DNA of 64,000 nucleotides from Corynebacterium sp. CNCTC7651 (GCF_021496665.1 NZ_CP071246.1:1550001-1614000); one strand, 5' to 3'. Counted from the first letter of the stretch, positions 18,089-27,981 are shown. The notes: generated by a model from the sequence alone, not told the origin. Made by a program: numbers and translations.

Positions 18089-18520
18089 TTAGTGCTTCTC
18101 GCGCGGGATGCCGTACTGCAGGTTGAGCTGCGTGGTCGTCCAGATCAGGAAGATCGCACCGAAGGCCACCAGCCAGAGCTGGTAGAAGGCGATACCCAGG
18201 CCGAGGAACAGCACGGCACCGGCCATTGCGAACGGCCAGATGGAGTGCGGGGAGAAGAAGCCGAGCACGCCAGCACCGTCCTCAATCTCCGCCTCTTCCC
18301 AGTCCTCCGGAACAACGTCCATGCGGCGCTCGGTGAAGTCGAGGTACACACCGAGCATGAAGGCCATCGCGGTGGCCAGCACCAGTGCCACAGCACCGAT
18401 CCATTCAAGGCCGCCAGCCCAGGCATCCTCACCGATCCAGCTGGTGGCGATGATGTAGAACACCGCCATCATTGCGAGGAAGGTGCCGATAGCGTAGAAA
18501 ACTCTTGCGCCAGTTCCCAT
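18089..18520 (-). CDS. ctaF: Cytochrome c oxidase subunit IV (actinobacterial type)
   Basis: 143-aa protein with four hydrophobic segments (FYAIGTFLAMMAVFYIIATSW, IGAVALVLATAMAFMLGVYL, FAMAGAVLFLGLGIAFY and a last one starting LWLVAFGAIFLIW) and a characteristic VVPEDWEEAEI loop seen in actinobacterial CtaF. It stabilises the aa3 oxidase. It starts 17 nt after ctaC, with a purine-rich GCAGAGAA before the ATG, so the two are one operon. Confidence 0.93.
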   Translation of the reverse strand: MGTGARVFYAIGTFLAMMAVFYIIATSWIGEDAWAGGLEWIGAVALVLATAMAFMLGVYLDFTERRMDVVPEDWEEAEIEDGAGVLGFFSPHSIWPFAMAGAVLFLGLGIAFYQLWLVAFGAIFLIWTTTQLNLQYGIPREKH

Positions 18521-18537
18521 TTCTCTGCACTCTCTTT

Positions 18538-19632
18538 CTAAACGTTCGCGTTCGGGTCGGTGAAGTTGTTGCCGTCGCGGGAACCGGTGCGGTCAGACAC
18601 GAACGGGCGGGTGGAGGTTGCGTACGGAGCCTCACCGATCGCCTTGAGCGCCTCGGAGTTCGGGGCAGCCGGGTTGGCGGTGCGGAATGCGACGTACTCG
18701 CGGAACTTGTCCGGGGTCACTGCACGGACCTCGAAGTTCATCATGGAGTGGTAGGTACCGCACATCTCGGCGCAGCGGCCGACGAATGCGCCGGTCTTCT
18801 CAATCTTTTCGATCTGGAATGCGCGCTGCTGCTGGTTGTTCTCCGGGTGCGCGTATGCGTCACGCTTGAACAGAAACTCCGGAACCCAGAATGCGTGGTT
18901 CACGTCACCGGAAGCAAGGCGGAACTCAATCGCGGTATCGGTCGGCAGGACCAGCACCGGAACCTCTTCGGTGGTGCCAAGAGTCTCGATCTCGTTGAAG
19001 TTCAGGTAGGAAATGTCGCCGGCGGAGTAACCGTGAATCGGGTTCGCGTTGTGCATATCCTCCGGGTCGTACTTCGTGGCGTCTGCCAGAGCCTGACGCT
19101 CCTTGTCAGTGCCGTCGTAGTCCTGACCGTTCTCGGTGAACTGGCCACCGATCTCGGCGTAACCGAACTTCCAGTTCCACTGGTAGGCGGTGACATCCAC
19201 GGTCACCTCAGGGTCCTTGTTCAACGCCGTCGTTCGGGTCTGCGCCTGGACGGTGAAGAAGAACAGCACCATGACGATGACAATAGGAACGAGGGTGAGG
19301 ATGAGCTCCAGCGGCACGTTGTACTGCAGCTGCTTCGGGAACTCGTCCGCGCCCTGCTTCGTGCGCTTCTTGTTACCCCACGCGAAGATGGCGGTGAGGA
19401 ACAGGCCCCACATGATGATGCCGATGATCCACGCTGCGACCCAGGTCCAGACCCAGAAGTTGTACATCTGGGCGCCTTCCGGAGTGACCGGGTCCGGCCA
19501 GCCCATGTCAAGGACGCGAGCGAGGCCGGCCGGGGGCGCTACCTCACAGCCAGCCAGGCCAAAGCCGCCCAGCAGGAGCGAACCCGCAACGCCAGCCTTC
19601 TTGGCAAAGCTGCGGTTCTTTTGCTTTTCCAC
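18538..19632 (-). CDS. ctaC: Cytochrome c oxidase subunit II
   Basis: 364-aa lipoprotein. A signal peptide ends in the lipobox LAGC (near residue 28). Two membrane helices follow (FWVWTWVAAWIIGIIMWGLF and LELILTLVPIVIVMVLFFF). The C-terminal cupredoxin domain holds the CuA site CAEMCGTYHSMM plus an upstream His. The GTG at 19630-19632 (EKQKNRSFAKK) is chosen because AAGG lies 9 nt upstream and the signal peptide begins there; the open frame runs further back to 20007 without conserved sequence. ctaD (subunit I) is not in the window, as is usual in corynebacteria. Confidence 0.95.
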   Translation of the reverse strand: MEKQKNRSFAKKAGVAGSLLLGGFGLAGCEVAPPAGLARVLDMGWPDPVTPEGAQMYNFWVWTWVAAWIIGIIMWGLFLTAIFAWGNKKRTKQGADEFPKQLQYNVPLELILTLVPIVIVMVLFFFTVQAQTRTTALNKDPEVTVDVTAYQWNWKFGYAEIGGQFTENGQDYDGTDKERQALADATKYDPEDMHNANPIHGYSAGDISYLNFNEIETLGTTEEVPVLVLPTDTAIEFRLASGDVNHAFWVPEFLFKRDAYAHPENNQQQRAFQIEKIEKTGAFVGRCAEMCGTYHSMMNFEVRAVTPDKFREYVAFRTANPAAPNSEALKAIGEAPYATSTRPFVSDRTGSRDGNNFTDPNANV

Positions 19633-20101
19633 GTGTGTCTGCCTTCCTGTCCACACTGATAACCACGAACGTTCATGAAAATCCCAGAACATTCCTACCC
19701 AGACAGAATAGTTGATCCGGTTTTCTTCGTTGGAATTCTCGCCCCAGTCCCCCGTGGCCTCGCGCGTGACAGCGATCTCACTGCCTACTCGACCTCTGTT
19801 TAGGCAGTCGACGCTGCGCAAAGCGTGCATAGCGGCACCGGTGTGATGCCTCCCGCCCGAAAGGTCTCGAAAACCTACACCGAAAGTTGGCCCCCGTTCG
19901 GGGCACGGCAAAAGATTGAGTGTCCGGTTCACCCCAAGTACTGCTGGATCTCTATTGTTTAGGGCAGCACGGAGCAAGCGTCGAAAAGCGTGTGCTCGAA
20001 GAATCACCGCGCCTTCTCATGCGGTGCAGAACGGTCCCGTTTCCAACTTGCACTGTATTAATAAGGGCGCGGGTGACTTAAGAGAGGTTGAGGTCAAAGC
20101 T
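19633..20101. other. Divergent promoter region between ctaC and asnB
   Basis: 469 nt without a credible gene. It must hold the promoters of both genes: a TATTCT hexamer on the minus strand near 19710 is a -10 candidate for ctaC, and TATTAAT near 20056 on the plus strand one for asnB. One copy of the dispersed 11-mer is at 19979-19989. No terminator or clear operator was recognised. Confidence 0.5.
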
Positions 20102-22024
20102 ATGTGTGGCCTGCTAGCAATGCTTACCGCCGCAGGGGGTGGCGCCCAGTATGTCGGCGCGGTGGAGGATGCCCTGAAGTGCATGTACCACCGCGGACCG
20201 GACGCAGCCGGCACCTGGCACGATGAGGACGCGGTGTTCGGCTTTAACCGGCTGGCAATCATCGACATCGAGCACTCGCACCAGCCGCTGCGTTGGGGTC
20301 CAGAGGATAACCCGGAGCGCTACGCGCTGACGTTCAACGGGGAGATTTACAACTACATCGAGCTGCGCGAGGAACTCACTGAGGCGGGCTACAGCTTCAA
20401 TACCTCGGGTGACGGTGAGCCGATCGTGGTGGGTTTCCACCACTGGGGCAAGGACGTGGTGAACCACCTGCGCGGCATGTTCGCGTTTGTCATCTGGGAT
20501 ACGCAGGAGCGGACCATGTTCGCGGCGCGCGACCAGTTCGGCATCAAGCCGCTGTATTACGCCACCACGGACCGCGGCACGGTGTTCGCGTCCGAGAAGA
20601 AGTCCATCCTCGAGATGGCGGACGCGCTTGGTCTCGGTTTAGAGCTGGACCGCCGCGCTATCGAGCACTACGTGGACCTGCAGTACGTGCCGGAGCCGGA
20701 GAGCCTGCACGCGCAGATCCGCCGCGTCGAATCCGGCTGCACCGTCACCCTCTCCCCCGGCGGCGAGGTTGTCTCGGAGCGCTACTTCAAGCCGACGTTC
20801 GAGGCCCGTCCGGTGCCGAAGGGTCAAGAACAGGACCTGTACGACCGTATTGCAAGGGCGTTGGAAGATTCCGTCGAAAAGCACATGCGTGCAGATGTGA
20901 CTGTGGGATCCTTCCTCTCCGGCGGTATCGATTCCACGGCGATTGCCGCGTTGGCGAAGCGCCACAACCCGAACTTGCTCACGTTCACCACCGGTTTTGA
21001 GCGCGAGGGCTACTCCGAGGTGGACGTTGCGGCGGAATCTGCCGCAGCTATCGGCGTGGAGCACATCGTGAAGATTGTCTCGCCGGAGGAGTACGCGGAC
21101 GCGATCCCCAAGATCATGTGGTACTTGGATGATCCGGTGGCGGACCCGTCGCTGGTGCCGTTGTTCTTTGTGGCGCAGGAGGCGCGCAAGCACGTCAAGG
21201 TTGTGCTTTCGGGCGAGGGCGCGGACGAGCTGTTCGGCGGCTACACCATTTATAAGGAGCCGCTGTCCCTCGCGCCGTTTGAGAAGCTGCCCACCCCGCT
21301 CAACCGCGGCCTGAACCGGTTGAGCCGCATTCTGCCGGACGGTGTGAAGGGCAAGAGCCTGCTAGAGCGCGGCACGACCCCCATCGAGGACCGTTACTAC
21401 GGCAATGCGCGCTCCTTCAACTTCGCCCAGCTGCAGCGCGTCCTGCCGTGGGCGAAGCCGGAATGGGACCACCGCGAGGTCACCGCGCCGATCTACGCCG
21501 CATCCACCGAGATGGACCCGGTGGCGCGCATGCAGAACCTGGACCTGTTCACGTGGATGCGCGGCGACATCCTGGTCAAGGCTGACAAGATGAACATGGC
21601 GAACTCCCTGGAGCTTCGCGTGCCGTTCCTGGACCGCGAGGTGTTCGAAGTCGCTCAGACCATCCCGTTCGACCAGAAGATCGCCCACGGCACCACCAAG
21701 TACGCGCTGCGCAAGGCGATGGAGCAGATCGTCCCGGAGCACGTGTTGCACCGCAAGAAGCTGGGCTTCCCGGTGCCGATGCGCCACTGGCTGGCTGGTG
21801 ACGAGCTGTACGGCTGGGCGCAGGACACCATCGAGCAATCGCTTACCGACGACATTTTCAACAAGCGCGAAGTGCTGGAAATGCTCAAGGAGCACCGCGA
21901 CGGGGTGTCCGACCACTCGCGCCGCCTGTGGACCGTGCTTGCGTTCATGGTGTGGCACGGCATCTTTGTGGAAGAGCGCATCGATCCCCAGATCGAGCAC
22001 AAGGACTACCCGGTCAAGCTCTAG
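20102..22024 (+). CDS. asnB: Glutamine-hydrolysing asparagine synthetase-like protein LtsA
   Basis: 640-aa class II glutamine amidotransferase. The nucleophile is Cys2 (MCGLLAML), followed by YHRGPDAAG and FNGEIYNY of the glutaminase domain (1-230). The synthetase half has the pyrophosphatase loop SGGIDSTAIA near residue 274. In C. glutamicum the homologue LtsA is needed for lysozyme and temperature resistance and amidates a cell-wall component (peptidoglycan meso-diaminopimelate) rather than mainly making asparagine. ATG 20102 has GAGGTTGAGG 8 nt upstream; Cys must be residue 2 after Met removal, fixing the start. The downstream S41-like gene overlaps the stop by one base. Confidence 0.95.
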   Translation: MCGLLAMLTAAGGGAQYVGAVEDALKCMYHRGPDAAGTWHDEDAVFGFNRLAIIDIEHSHQPLRWGPEDNPERYALTFNGEIYNYIELREELTEAGYSFNTSGDGEPIVVGFHHWGKDVVNHLRGMFAFVIWDTQERTMFAARDQFGIKPLYYATTDRGTVFASEKKSILEMADALGLGLELDRRAIEHYVDLQYVPEPESLHAQIRRVESGCTVTLSPGGEVVSERYFKPTFEARPVPKGQEQDLYDRIARALEDSVEKHMRADVTVGSFLSGGIDSTAIAALAKRHNPNLLTFTTGFEREGYSEVDVAAESAAAIGVEHIVKIVSPEEYADAIPKIMWYLDDPVADPSLVPLFFVAQEARKHVKVVLSGEGADELFGGYTIYKEPLSLAPFEKLPTPLNRGLNRLSRILPDGVKGKSLLERGTTPIEDRYYGNARSFNFAQLQRVLPWAKPEWDHREVTAPIYAASTEMDPVARMQNLDLFTWMRGDILVKADKMNMANSLELRVPFLDREVFEVAQTIPFDQKIAHGTTKYALRKAMEQIVPEHVLHRKKLGFPVPMRHWLAGDELYGWAQDTIEQSLTDDIFNKREVLEMLKEHRDGVSDHSRRLWTVLAFMVWHGIFVEERIDPQIEHKDYPVKL

Positions 22025-23025
22025 TGAAAACCGCGACGAAGATCTGGCGGGCGCTGGGCGCGCTGGCGCTTGTCGTGCTTTTGCTCGCCGGAGTGGGGTT
22101 CTACCTTTACGGTCCCATTCTGACCGCGAAACTCACTGGCTCGGCACGGTTCTTCGGCACCGATACGCCGAAGCGCTACGCGGAGACTGTTCTCCAGCTC
22201 ACGGACTTGGGTGTGTACGCGGATTCCCCTGCGCACTCCGAAGCCCGGGCAGCCGCCTTGGACGCGTCCGCGAGTGCGTCCAGCCGCGAAGAGCTGTACC
22301 CGCTGCTAGACACCGCAGTCGACGCCGCGGGCGGGAAGCATTCCATACTGCTGCGACCGGGAGAGGACGTGCAGGAGGATGAGGGCACGGGTTCCGCCAG
22401 CACCGTGGGTGTGGAGCTGGACGGGGGCGTTGCCGTGGCCACCGTCCCGGCGGTCTCGCGTCACGACGACGGGCAGCGCTACGCCGACACACTCGGCGAA
22501 GGCCTAGCTGCTACGAGGGACGCCGGCGCATGCGGCGCGATTGTGGATCTGCGCGGTAACACCGGCGGCAACATGTACCCCATGCTGGCGGGCGTGTCTC
22601 CGCTGCTTCCGGACGGCCCCGCGTTTTACTTCCAATTCGCGTTGGGAGACATGGCGGTAGAGGTCGATGGAAACACGGTCTCCCCCGCCGGTATGGCGCT
22701 AAGCCAGCCCGCAGGAAAATGGGATGCGCCGGTTGCGGTGTTGGTGGATGACCAGACGGGTTCCTCCGGCGAAGCAACCATGCTGGCGTTCCGCGGATTG
22801 GAGCGCTCGCGCAGCTTCGGCTCCCCCACCGCCGGCTACGCGTCCGCTAACTCCGTCTTCGATTTCCCGGACGGCAGCGTGCTTCTGATCACGCAGGCCT
22901 GGGACAAGGCTCGGACCGGGGAGGTGTTCGGCGAGGATCCCATTGCGCCGGACACCGATGCCAACCCGGGCGAAGCAATGCCGGCAGCCAGGGAGTGGCT
23001 GCGCGGCGAATTCGGGTGCGGCTAG
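22024..23025 (+). CDS. Membrane-anchored S41-family peptidase-like protein
   Basis: 333 aa. N-terminal signal-anchor (KIWRALGALALVVLLLAGVGFYLYG), then an extracytoplasmic region. The S41 core is seen as ACGAIVDLRGNTGGNMYPML and the nucleophile loop DDQTGSSGEATMLAFRGL near residue 245, followed by FGSPTAGYASAN. This is the IRBP/tricorn-like branch of S41 without a PDZ domain and without the usual Lys of C-terminal processing proteases. GTG 22024 overlaps the asnB stop (TAGTG), so translation is coupled; a shared role in wall maintenance is inferred. Substrate unknown. Confidence 0.8.
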   Translation: MKTATKIWRALGALALVVLLLAGVGFYLYGPILTAKLTGSARFFGTDTPKRYAETVLQLTDLGVYADSPAHSEARAAALDASASASSREELYPLLDTAVDAAGGKHSILLRPGEDVQEDEGTGSASTVGVELDGGVAVATVPAVSRHDDGQRYADTLGEGLAATRDAGACGAIVDLRGNTGGNMYPMLAGVSPLLPDGPAFYFQFALGDMAVEVDGNTVSPAGMALSQPAGKWDAPVAVLVDDQTGSSGEATMLAFRGLERSRSFGSPTAGYASANSVFDFPDGSVLLITQAWDKARTGEVFGEDPIAPDTDANPGEAMPAAREWLRGEFGCG

Positions 23026-23028
23026 CGC

Positions 23029-23373
23029 TTAGTTAAAGGAATCGCCGCAGGCGCAGGCGCCGCCAGCGTTCGGGTTGTCGATGGTGAAGCCCTGCTGCTC
23101 GATGGTGTCAGCGAAGTCGATGGTTGCGCCGGTGAGGTATGGCACGCTCATCTTGTCCACAACCAGGCGCACGCCGCCAACCTCATCGGCCTTGTCGCCG
23201 TCCAGGTCACGGTCATCAAAGTAGAGCTGGTAGCGCAGACCGGCGCAGCCACCCGGCTGCACGGCGATGCGCAGGGAAAGGTCGTTGCGGCCTTCCTGGT
23301 CCAGCAGGGCCTTCGCCTTGGCCGCAGCGGCCTCGGTCAGGATCACGCCAGTGGTAGAGGTAGGTGCAGACAT
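23029..23373 (-). CDS. A-type iron-sulfur cluster carrier (HesB/IscA family)
   Basis: 114-aa carrier starting MSAPTSTTGVILTEAAAAKAK. The three ligand cysteines are Cys43 (QPGGCAGLRY) and Cys107/Cys109 near the end (GGACACGDSFN). It delivers Fe-S clusters to targets; corresponds to Rv2204c. ATG 23373 is chosen because the family starts here; the longer frame to 23628 overlaps the divergent DUF3043 gene. It is tail to tail with the S41 gene, 3 nt apart. Confidence 0.93.
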   Translation of the reverse strand: MSAPTSTTGVILTEAAAAKAKALLDQEGRNDLSLRIAVQPGGCAGLRYQLYFDDRDLDGDKADEVGGVRLVVDKMSVPYLTGATIDFADTIEQQGFTIDNPNAGGACACGDSFN

Positions 23374-23503
23374 TAGGTTCTCCTTAGCTAGTTCTGGAGC
23401 GTGGCCCCAGGGTACTCCAACTAGGCGGTGCAACCACGAGCCGGTGTCTTGTATTCCACCGACGCTTCCGCGCACCGGCTCTTCCCCTCGCCAGGTGGGC
23501 TTG

Positions 23504-23509
23504 TAGCCT
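23504..23509 (+). promoter_or_regulatory. -10 element, leaderless start of the DUF3043 gene
   Basis: TAGCCT, with TG one base upstream (extended -10), ends 7 nt before the GTG at 23517. The AGAGGGC between them could also serve as a weak ribosome site. Confidence 0.5.
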
Positions 23510-23516
23510 AGAGGGC

Positions 23517-24236
23517 GTGAAACTCCCTTGGCAGAAATCCGAGCAGACCGCTGGCGGGTCGACGAAGGTCGAGTTGCCTGACACGGGCACCAAAGCCGCA
23601 GCTGCAACCGACGGTGCGGAAGAGGCACCCAAGCTTCCGAAGGGCTACACCCCGCCGAAGGGAAGGCCTACGCCGAAGCGCCATGACCAAGAGGTCAAGC
23701 GCGGTGTGGTGCGTGACCCGAACGCGATGACGCCGGCACAGCAGAATCAGCGCAACAAAGAGCTGAAGAAGTCCATGTCCAAAGAGGAGTGGAAAGCATA
23801 CAAGAAGGAGCAGCGCGAGCAGAACCGCGCCGCAAGCCGGGACCTGCAGGCAAAGATCGACGCTGGCGATGAGCGTTACCTGATGGAGCGGGACAAGGGC
23901 GAGGTCCGCCGCTTCGTGCGCGACTGGGTGGATTCCCGCCGCTTCTTCAACAACTACGTCATGCCGCTCGCGCTGGTGCTGCTGTTCATCCTGCTCATCG
24001 GCACTTGGCTGCCGCGCGTTGCGGCCTTCCTCTCCCCGATCACGCTGGTGTTCATGCTGACGATCTTCATTGAGGCCTTCTTCATCGGCGTCCGCGCCAA
24101 CAACGCGGTCAAGGAGAAGTTCCCGGATACCACCGATACCGGCTTCGGCCTGGGCATGTACGCGTTCTCCCGCGCATCCCAGCCGCGCCAGTGGCGCTCC
24201 CCGAAGCCGCAGGTGCCGGTGGGTTCCAAAATCTAG
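23517..24236 (+). CDS. DUF3043 membrane protein (Rv2206-like)
   Basis: 239 aa. The N-terminal 100 residues are charged and Lys/Arg-rich (KRHDQEVKRGVVRDPNAMT and MSKEEWKAYKKEQREQNRAA); two membrane helices follow near residues 145-190 (NYVMPLALVLLFILLIGTWLP, then an AAFLSPITLVFMLTIFIEAFF stretch), and a short basic tail ends in VPVGSKI. Conserved in actinobacteria but of unknown function. GTG start, probably leaderless. It is followed 10 nt later by the CobT-like gene, with which it probably forms an operon, as Rv2206-Rv2207. Confidence 0.85.
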   Translation: MKLPWQKSEQTAGGSTKVELPDTGTKAAAATDGAEEAPKLPKGYTPPKGRPTPKRHDQEVKRGVVRDPNAMTPAQQNQRNKELKKSMSKEEWKAYKKEQREQNRAASRDLQAKIDAGDERYLMERDKGEVRRFVRDWVDSRRFFNNYVMPLALVLLFILLIGTWLPRVAAFLSPITLVFMLTIFIEAFFIGVRANNAVKEKFPDTTDTGFGLGMYAFSRASQPRQWRSPKPQVPVGSKI

Positions 24237-24246
24237 GTAGGCCCCG

Positions 24247-25242
24247 GTGGCATTCGAATTCGCTCCAGTCGATTCCCCCGAAGAATCCCGCTCCCGCGCC
24301 GTACTCGCCGCGCTCAACAGCTCTGTGGCTGGGCGCTCGTTTGGCCGCCTCGCCTCCATCGGCGCATGGGTGGCTGCTGTACAGGGCGAAGCCCGCCCGC
24401 GCCCGTTCGACCGCGCCCGGGCCGTCATCGTCGCCGGCAATCATGGCATCGCGCAGCGCGGGGTCTCCGCGTGGACCGCGGACGCCGCACACAAGCAGTG
24501 CGAGGAGATCGCCGCCGGCGGGGGTCCCGTCAACTCCGCCGCGCGCCTTGCCGGGGCGAGCGTCCGGCTTATCGACGATTATTTGCACACCCCGACGGGA
24601 GCCATCGACGTGGAGCCGGCGATGAGCCTGGAGGCATGCCTCGCAGCGCTTGAGCTCGGGAAAACAATCGCAGACCAGGAAATTGACGCGGGCACTGATC
24701 TCATCGTCCCAGGTGACGTGGGCGTGGGAAACACCACCGTCGCCGCCGCTCTCTACGGCGTGTGCACCCGCACCGAGCCGGCGCAGGCAATCGGCCGCGG
24801 CTCCGGCATTAGCGACGAGGTGTGGAAAACCAAGGTCGCCGCAGTGCGCGACGCAATGTTCCGGGCGCGGGGGTTTAGGGACGATCTCGAACGGGTGATG
24901 GCGGAAATATCGGGCCCAGACTTCGCATGCCTGGTGGGCTTGATCGCGCAATCCGCTGCGCGCCGCACGCCGGTGTTGATTGACGGCGCGTATCCCGCCG
25001 TCGCCGCCTACGTGGCAGAGCGCCTGGCCCCCGGCACCAAGCGGTGGCTCATCGCAGGTCAGCTCTCGCCCGAGCCGGCGCACCTGACGTGCGTGCAGGC
25101 GCTGGGTCTCACACCTGTGCTCGCCCTGGACATGGTGACGGGCCAGGCAGCGGGAGCCCTCGCAGCCCTGCCCACCATGAATCTGGCCGCCGAGCTGGTG
25201 GGAGACCTGCTCGACGGCGCCGCACCTGAGTCCGGAAGCTAG
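24247..25242 (+). CDS. cobT: CobT-like phosphoribosyltransferase with altered catalytic residues
   Basis: 331-aa homologue of nicotinate-nucleotide:dimethylbenzimidazole phosphoribosyltransferase. Family motifs are recognisable: [16 protein letters not shown] near the N-terminus, [16 protein letters not shown] in the middle, and [18 protein letters not shown] near the C-terminus. However the usual MRLGEGxGA motif, whose Glu is the catalytic base, reads MVTGQAAGA, and GEMGIGNTT reads GDVGVGNTT. Enzyme activity is therefore uncertain. No other cobalamin gene (cobU, cobS) is nearby. GTG 24247 is 10 nt after the DUF3043 stop. Its stop codon overlaps that of the convergent ilvE in the tetranucleotide CTAG. 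Confidence 0.8.
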   Translation: MAFEFAPVDSPEESRSRAVLAALNSSVAGRSFGRLASIGAWVAAVQGEARPRPFDRARAVIVAGNHGIAQRGVSAWTADAAHKQCEEIAAGGGPVNSAARLAGASVRLIDDYLHTPTGAIDVEPAMSLEACLAALELGKTIADQEIDAGTDLIVPGDVGVGNTTVAAALYGVCTRTEPAQAIGRGSGISDEVWKTKVAAVRDAMFRARGFRDDLERVMAEISGPDFACLVGLIAQSAARRTPVLIDGAYPAVAAYVAERLAPGTKRWLIAGQLSPEPAHLTCVQALGLTPVLALDMVTGQAAGALAALPTMNLAAELVGDLLDGAAPESGS

Positions 25243-26339
25243 ACCAAGCGGTAGTTCCAGCCGTGGCGGTCCTCTTCCGTGCCGTTCTGGATGGCGCGGA
25301 GGTGCTCGCGCAGCTCCATGGTGATCGGGCCGGCCTCGTTGTTGTTGATCTCAAACTCACCGTGGGCGCTCAGCACCCTGCCGACCGGGGTAATCACCGC
25401 AGCCGTGCCGCAAGCCAGCGTCTCGGTGATCTTGCCGGAGGCCACGCCGTCCCTCCATTCGTCGACAGTAATGCGGCGCTCCTCGGTGCCGTAGCCCAAG
25501 TCCTCCGCCACCTGCAGGATGGACTTGCGGGTGATGCCGGCGAGCAGAGAGCCGGACAGCGCAGGGGTGATCACCTTGGCGTCCTTGCCCTCGCCCTCGA
25601 CGAACATGAGGTTCATGCCGCCCATCTCTTCGATGTATTTGCGCTCGATGGCATCCAGCCAAACCACCTGGTCGCAGCCCTTCTCCTGCGCCTGGGCCTG
25701 GGCCAGGAGGGAACCGGCATAGTTGCCGCCGAACTTTGCGTCGCCGGTGCCGCCCGGCGCGGCGCGGACGTACTCCTCGGAGATCCACACGCTCACCGGC
25801 TTGATGCCGCCGGAGAAGTATGCGCCAGCCGGAGAGGCAATCACGTAGTAGCTGTAGCTGTGGGAGGGCTTCACGCCCAGGGTGTGCTCAGTGCCGATCA
25901 TGAAGGGGCGCAGGTACAGGCTGGCCTCGCCGCCCGCGGCCGGAACCCAGTCCTGGTCGATGGTCACAAGCTGTTTAATGGACTCGATGAACAGCTCCTC
26001 CGGCAGCTCCGGCATGGCAAGACGGCGCGCCGAGTACTGGAAGCGCGCGGCGTTCTGGTCCGGGCGGAAGGTGGTGATGGTGCCGTCTTCGTGGCGGTAG
26101 GCCTTCAGGCCCTCGAAGATGGCCTGGCCGTAGTGCAGCACGTTCGTGGAGGGATCGAGCTCAATCGGGCCGTACGCGCGCACCTGGGCGTTGTGCCAGC
26201 CCTCATCCTCGGTCCAGTCGATGGAGACCATGTGGTCCGTGAACTTCTGGCCAAACGCGGGGCTTTCCAGAATCGCGCCGCGCTCATTGTCGCTCAAAAG
26301 GTGGTCACTCTTGGTTGTGGTGAATTCGATCGCTGCCAT
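25239..26339 (-). CDS. ilvE: Branched-chain amino acid aminotransferase
   Basis: 366-aa fold-type IV PLP enzyme catalysing the last step of Leu, Ile and Val synthesis. Visible motifs: [15 protein letters not shown], the PLP-lysine region [32 protein letters not shown] and the phosphate-binding [13 protein letters not shown] 26339 has AGGTAAGG upstream. The length matches actinobacterial IlvE. It is divergent from pepA, with an 88-nt promoter region, and overlaps the cobT-like stop codon. Confidence 0.96.
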   Translation of the reverse strand: MAAIEFTTTKSDHLLSDNERGAILESPAFGQKFTDHMVSIDWTEDEGWHNAQVRAYGPIELDPSTNVLHYGQAIFEGLKAYRHEDGTITTFRPDQNAARFQYSARRLAMPELPEELFIESIKQLVTIDQDWVPAAGGEASLYLRPFMIGTEHTLGVKPSHSYSYYVIASPAGAYFSGGIKPVSVWISEEYVRAAPGGTGDAKFGGNYAGSLLAQAQAQEKGCDQVVWLDAIERKYIEEMGGMNLMFVEGEGKDAKVITPALSGSLLAGITRKSILQVAEDLGYGTEERRITVDEWRDGVASGKITETLACGTAAVITPVGRVLSAHGEFEINNNEAGPITMELREHLRAIQNGTEEDRHGWNYRLV

Positions 26340-26427
26340 GTTTCAACCTTACCTCTGGGCATAACCAGTCGCGGGTACGCTCGGGTGGCAGCATCTGACC
26401 CTGCCTACAGAAAGGTGTGCCACAGTA

Positions 26428-27981
26428 ATGGCGTTTGATATCTCGCTTCCCGCTCGCGGAACCACCGTTTCCATCGATTTCGCGTCCGAGGCCCCGCAGG
26501 ACGCCGCCCGACTCATCCCGGTTGCACGGGGCGAGGACGGCCTAGAACTTCCGGTCACCGCGCTTGCGGCAGAGGGCATCCTGGATGCGCTGGCAACCGT
26601 CGGCGCGACTGGCAAGGCCGGCGAGACTGTGCGCGTGCTTGTCGACGGTGCTTTGTACATCTCCCTGGGACTCGGCGACGCGGATGAGATTGATGATGAA
26701 GCTGTGCGCCGCGCGTTCGGTGCAGGCGCCCGCTCCCTGTCCGGTGTCACCGCCGCCGCGGTGTCCACCGAGTTCGGTGTCGGCCCTGTGGTGGAGGGCC
26801 TGCTGCTGGGCGGCTACGCCTACAACGGCCTGAAGTCCCTCGCGGAGGAGAAGTCCTCCGCGAGGGAGAAGTCCACCGCGGCGGAGAAGGATGAAGACAC
26901 CCAGGTGACGGTGACGCTGGTCGGCCGCCCGGGCGACGGCGACGCCGAAGAGGATGTCCGCGACGAGATCGCGTTCTATGAGACCATCGCGGAGTCCGTG
27001 AACCTAGCCCGCGACCTGGTGAACACCCCGGCGAACTTCCTGTACCCGGAGTCCTACGCCGCCATCATCTCCGAAGTTGCCCAGGAAGTCGGGCTGGAGG
27101 TCGAGGTCTTCGAGGAGGACAAGCTGCGCGAGCTCGGCTTCGGCGGGATCCTCGCCGTTGGTGCCGGCTCCCAGCGCGCGCCGCGCCTGGTGCACCTGAC
27201 CTGGAACCCGGAGGGCGCAGAGACCAAGGTGGCGCTGGTGGGCAAGGGCATCACCTTCGACACCGGCGGCATCTCCCTGAAGCCGGGCGCGAAGATGGAA
27301 GACATGATCTCCGACATGGGTGGCTCCGCTGCACAGTTCGCCGCGATCGTCGCCGCAGCCCGTATTGGCGTGGACCTGCGCATTGACGCGTGGCTGCCGC
27401 TGGCGGAGAACATGCCCTCCGGCTCCGCCACCCGCCCAGGCGATGTGATCACCCACTACGGCGGTAAAACCTGCGAGGTGCTGAACACCGACGCGGAGGG
27501 GCGCTTGGTGCTGGCGGACGCGATTGCGCGTGCCTGCGAGGACAAGCCGGAGTACCTCATTGAGGCAGCCACCCTGACCGGCGCGCAGCTGGTGGCGCTT
27601 GGCACCCGCACGACCGCTGTGATGGGTTCGGACGAGTTCCGCGACCTCGTCGCAGAGGTTGGCCAGCTGGTCGGCGAACCGGCGTGGCCGATGCCGCTTC
27701 TGGAAGAGCAGGAGGAGGAACTGAAGTCCCCGTCCGCCGACCTGCGCAACATCCACAACGCCCGCACCGGCGGCATGTGCTTCGCGGGGCTCTACCTCTC
27801 CCAGTTCGTGCCGGAGGAGACGGAGTGGGTGCACATGGACATCGCCGGCCCGGCGTGGAACGGCGGCAGCGCCTACGGCTACACGCCGAAGCGGGCGACG
27901 GGTGCGCCGGTTCGAACGATCGTCGAAACGCTCCTGCAGATCGATTGCGGGCTCGAGCTTGCCGACGACAGTGAGGAGTAA
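26428..27981 (+). CDS. pepA: Leucyl aminopeptidase, M17 family
   Basis: 517-aa cytosolic dimetal aminopeptidase. The M17 signature NTDAEGRLVLADA is present near residue 355, with metal ligands in LVGKGITFDTGG and DMGGSAAQ. The N-terminal regulatory domain is linked by a charged, repetitive stretch (EEKSSAREKSTAAEKDEDTQ, about residues 140-159) that is unusual in length. Removes N-terminal residues from peptides in protein turnover. Start ATG 26428 has AAAGG about 13 nt upstream, a rather long spacing. Confidence 0.95.
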   Translation: MAFDISLPARGTTVSIDFASEAPQDAARLIPVARGEDGLELPVTALAAEGILDALATVGATGKAGETVRVLVDGALYISLGLGDADEIDDEAVRRAFGAGARSLSGVTAAAVSTEFGVGPVVEGLLLGGYAYNGLKSLAEEKSSAREKSTAAEKDEDTQVTVTLVGRPGDGDAEEDVRDEIAFYETIAESVNLARDLVNTPANFLYPESYAAIISEVAQEVGLEVEVFEEDKLRELGFGGILAVGAGSQRAPRLVHLTWNPEGAETKVALVGKGITFDTGGISLKPGAKMEDMISDMGGSAAQFAAIVAAARIGVDLRIDAWLPLAENMPSGSATRPGDVITHYGGKTCEVLNTDAEGRLVLADAIARACEDKPEYLIEAATLTGAQLVALGTRTTAVMGSDEFRDLVAEVGQLVGEPAWPMPLLEEQEEELKSPSADLRNIHNARTGGMCFAGLYLSQFVPEETEWVHMDIAGPAWNGGSAYGYTPKRATGAPVRTIVETLLQIDCGLELADDSEE

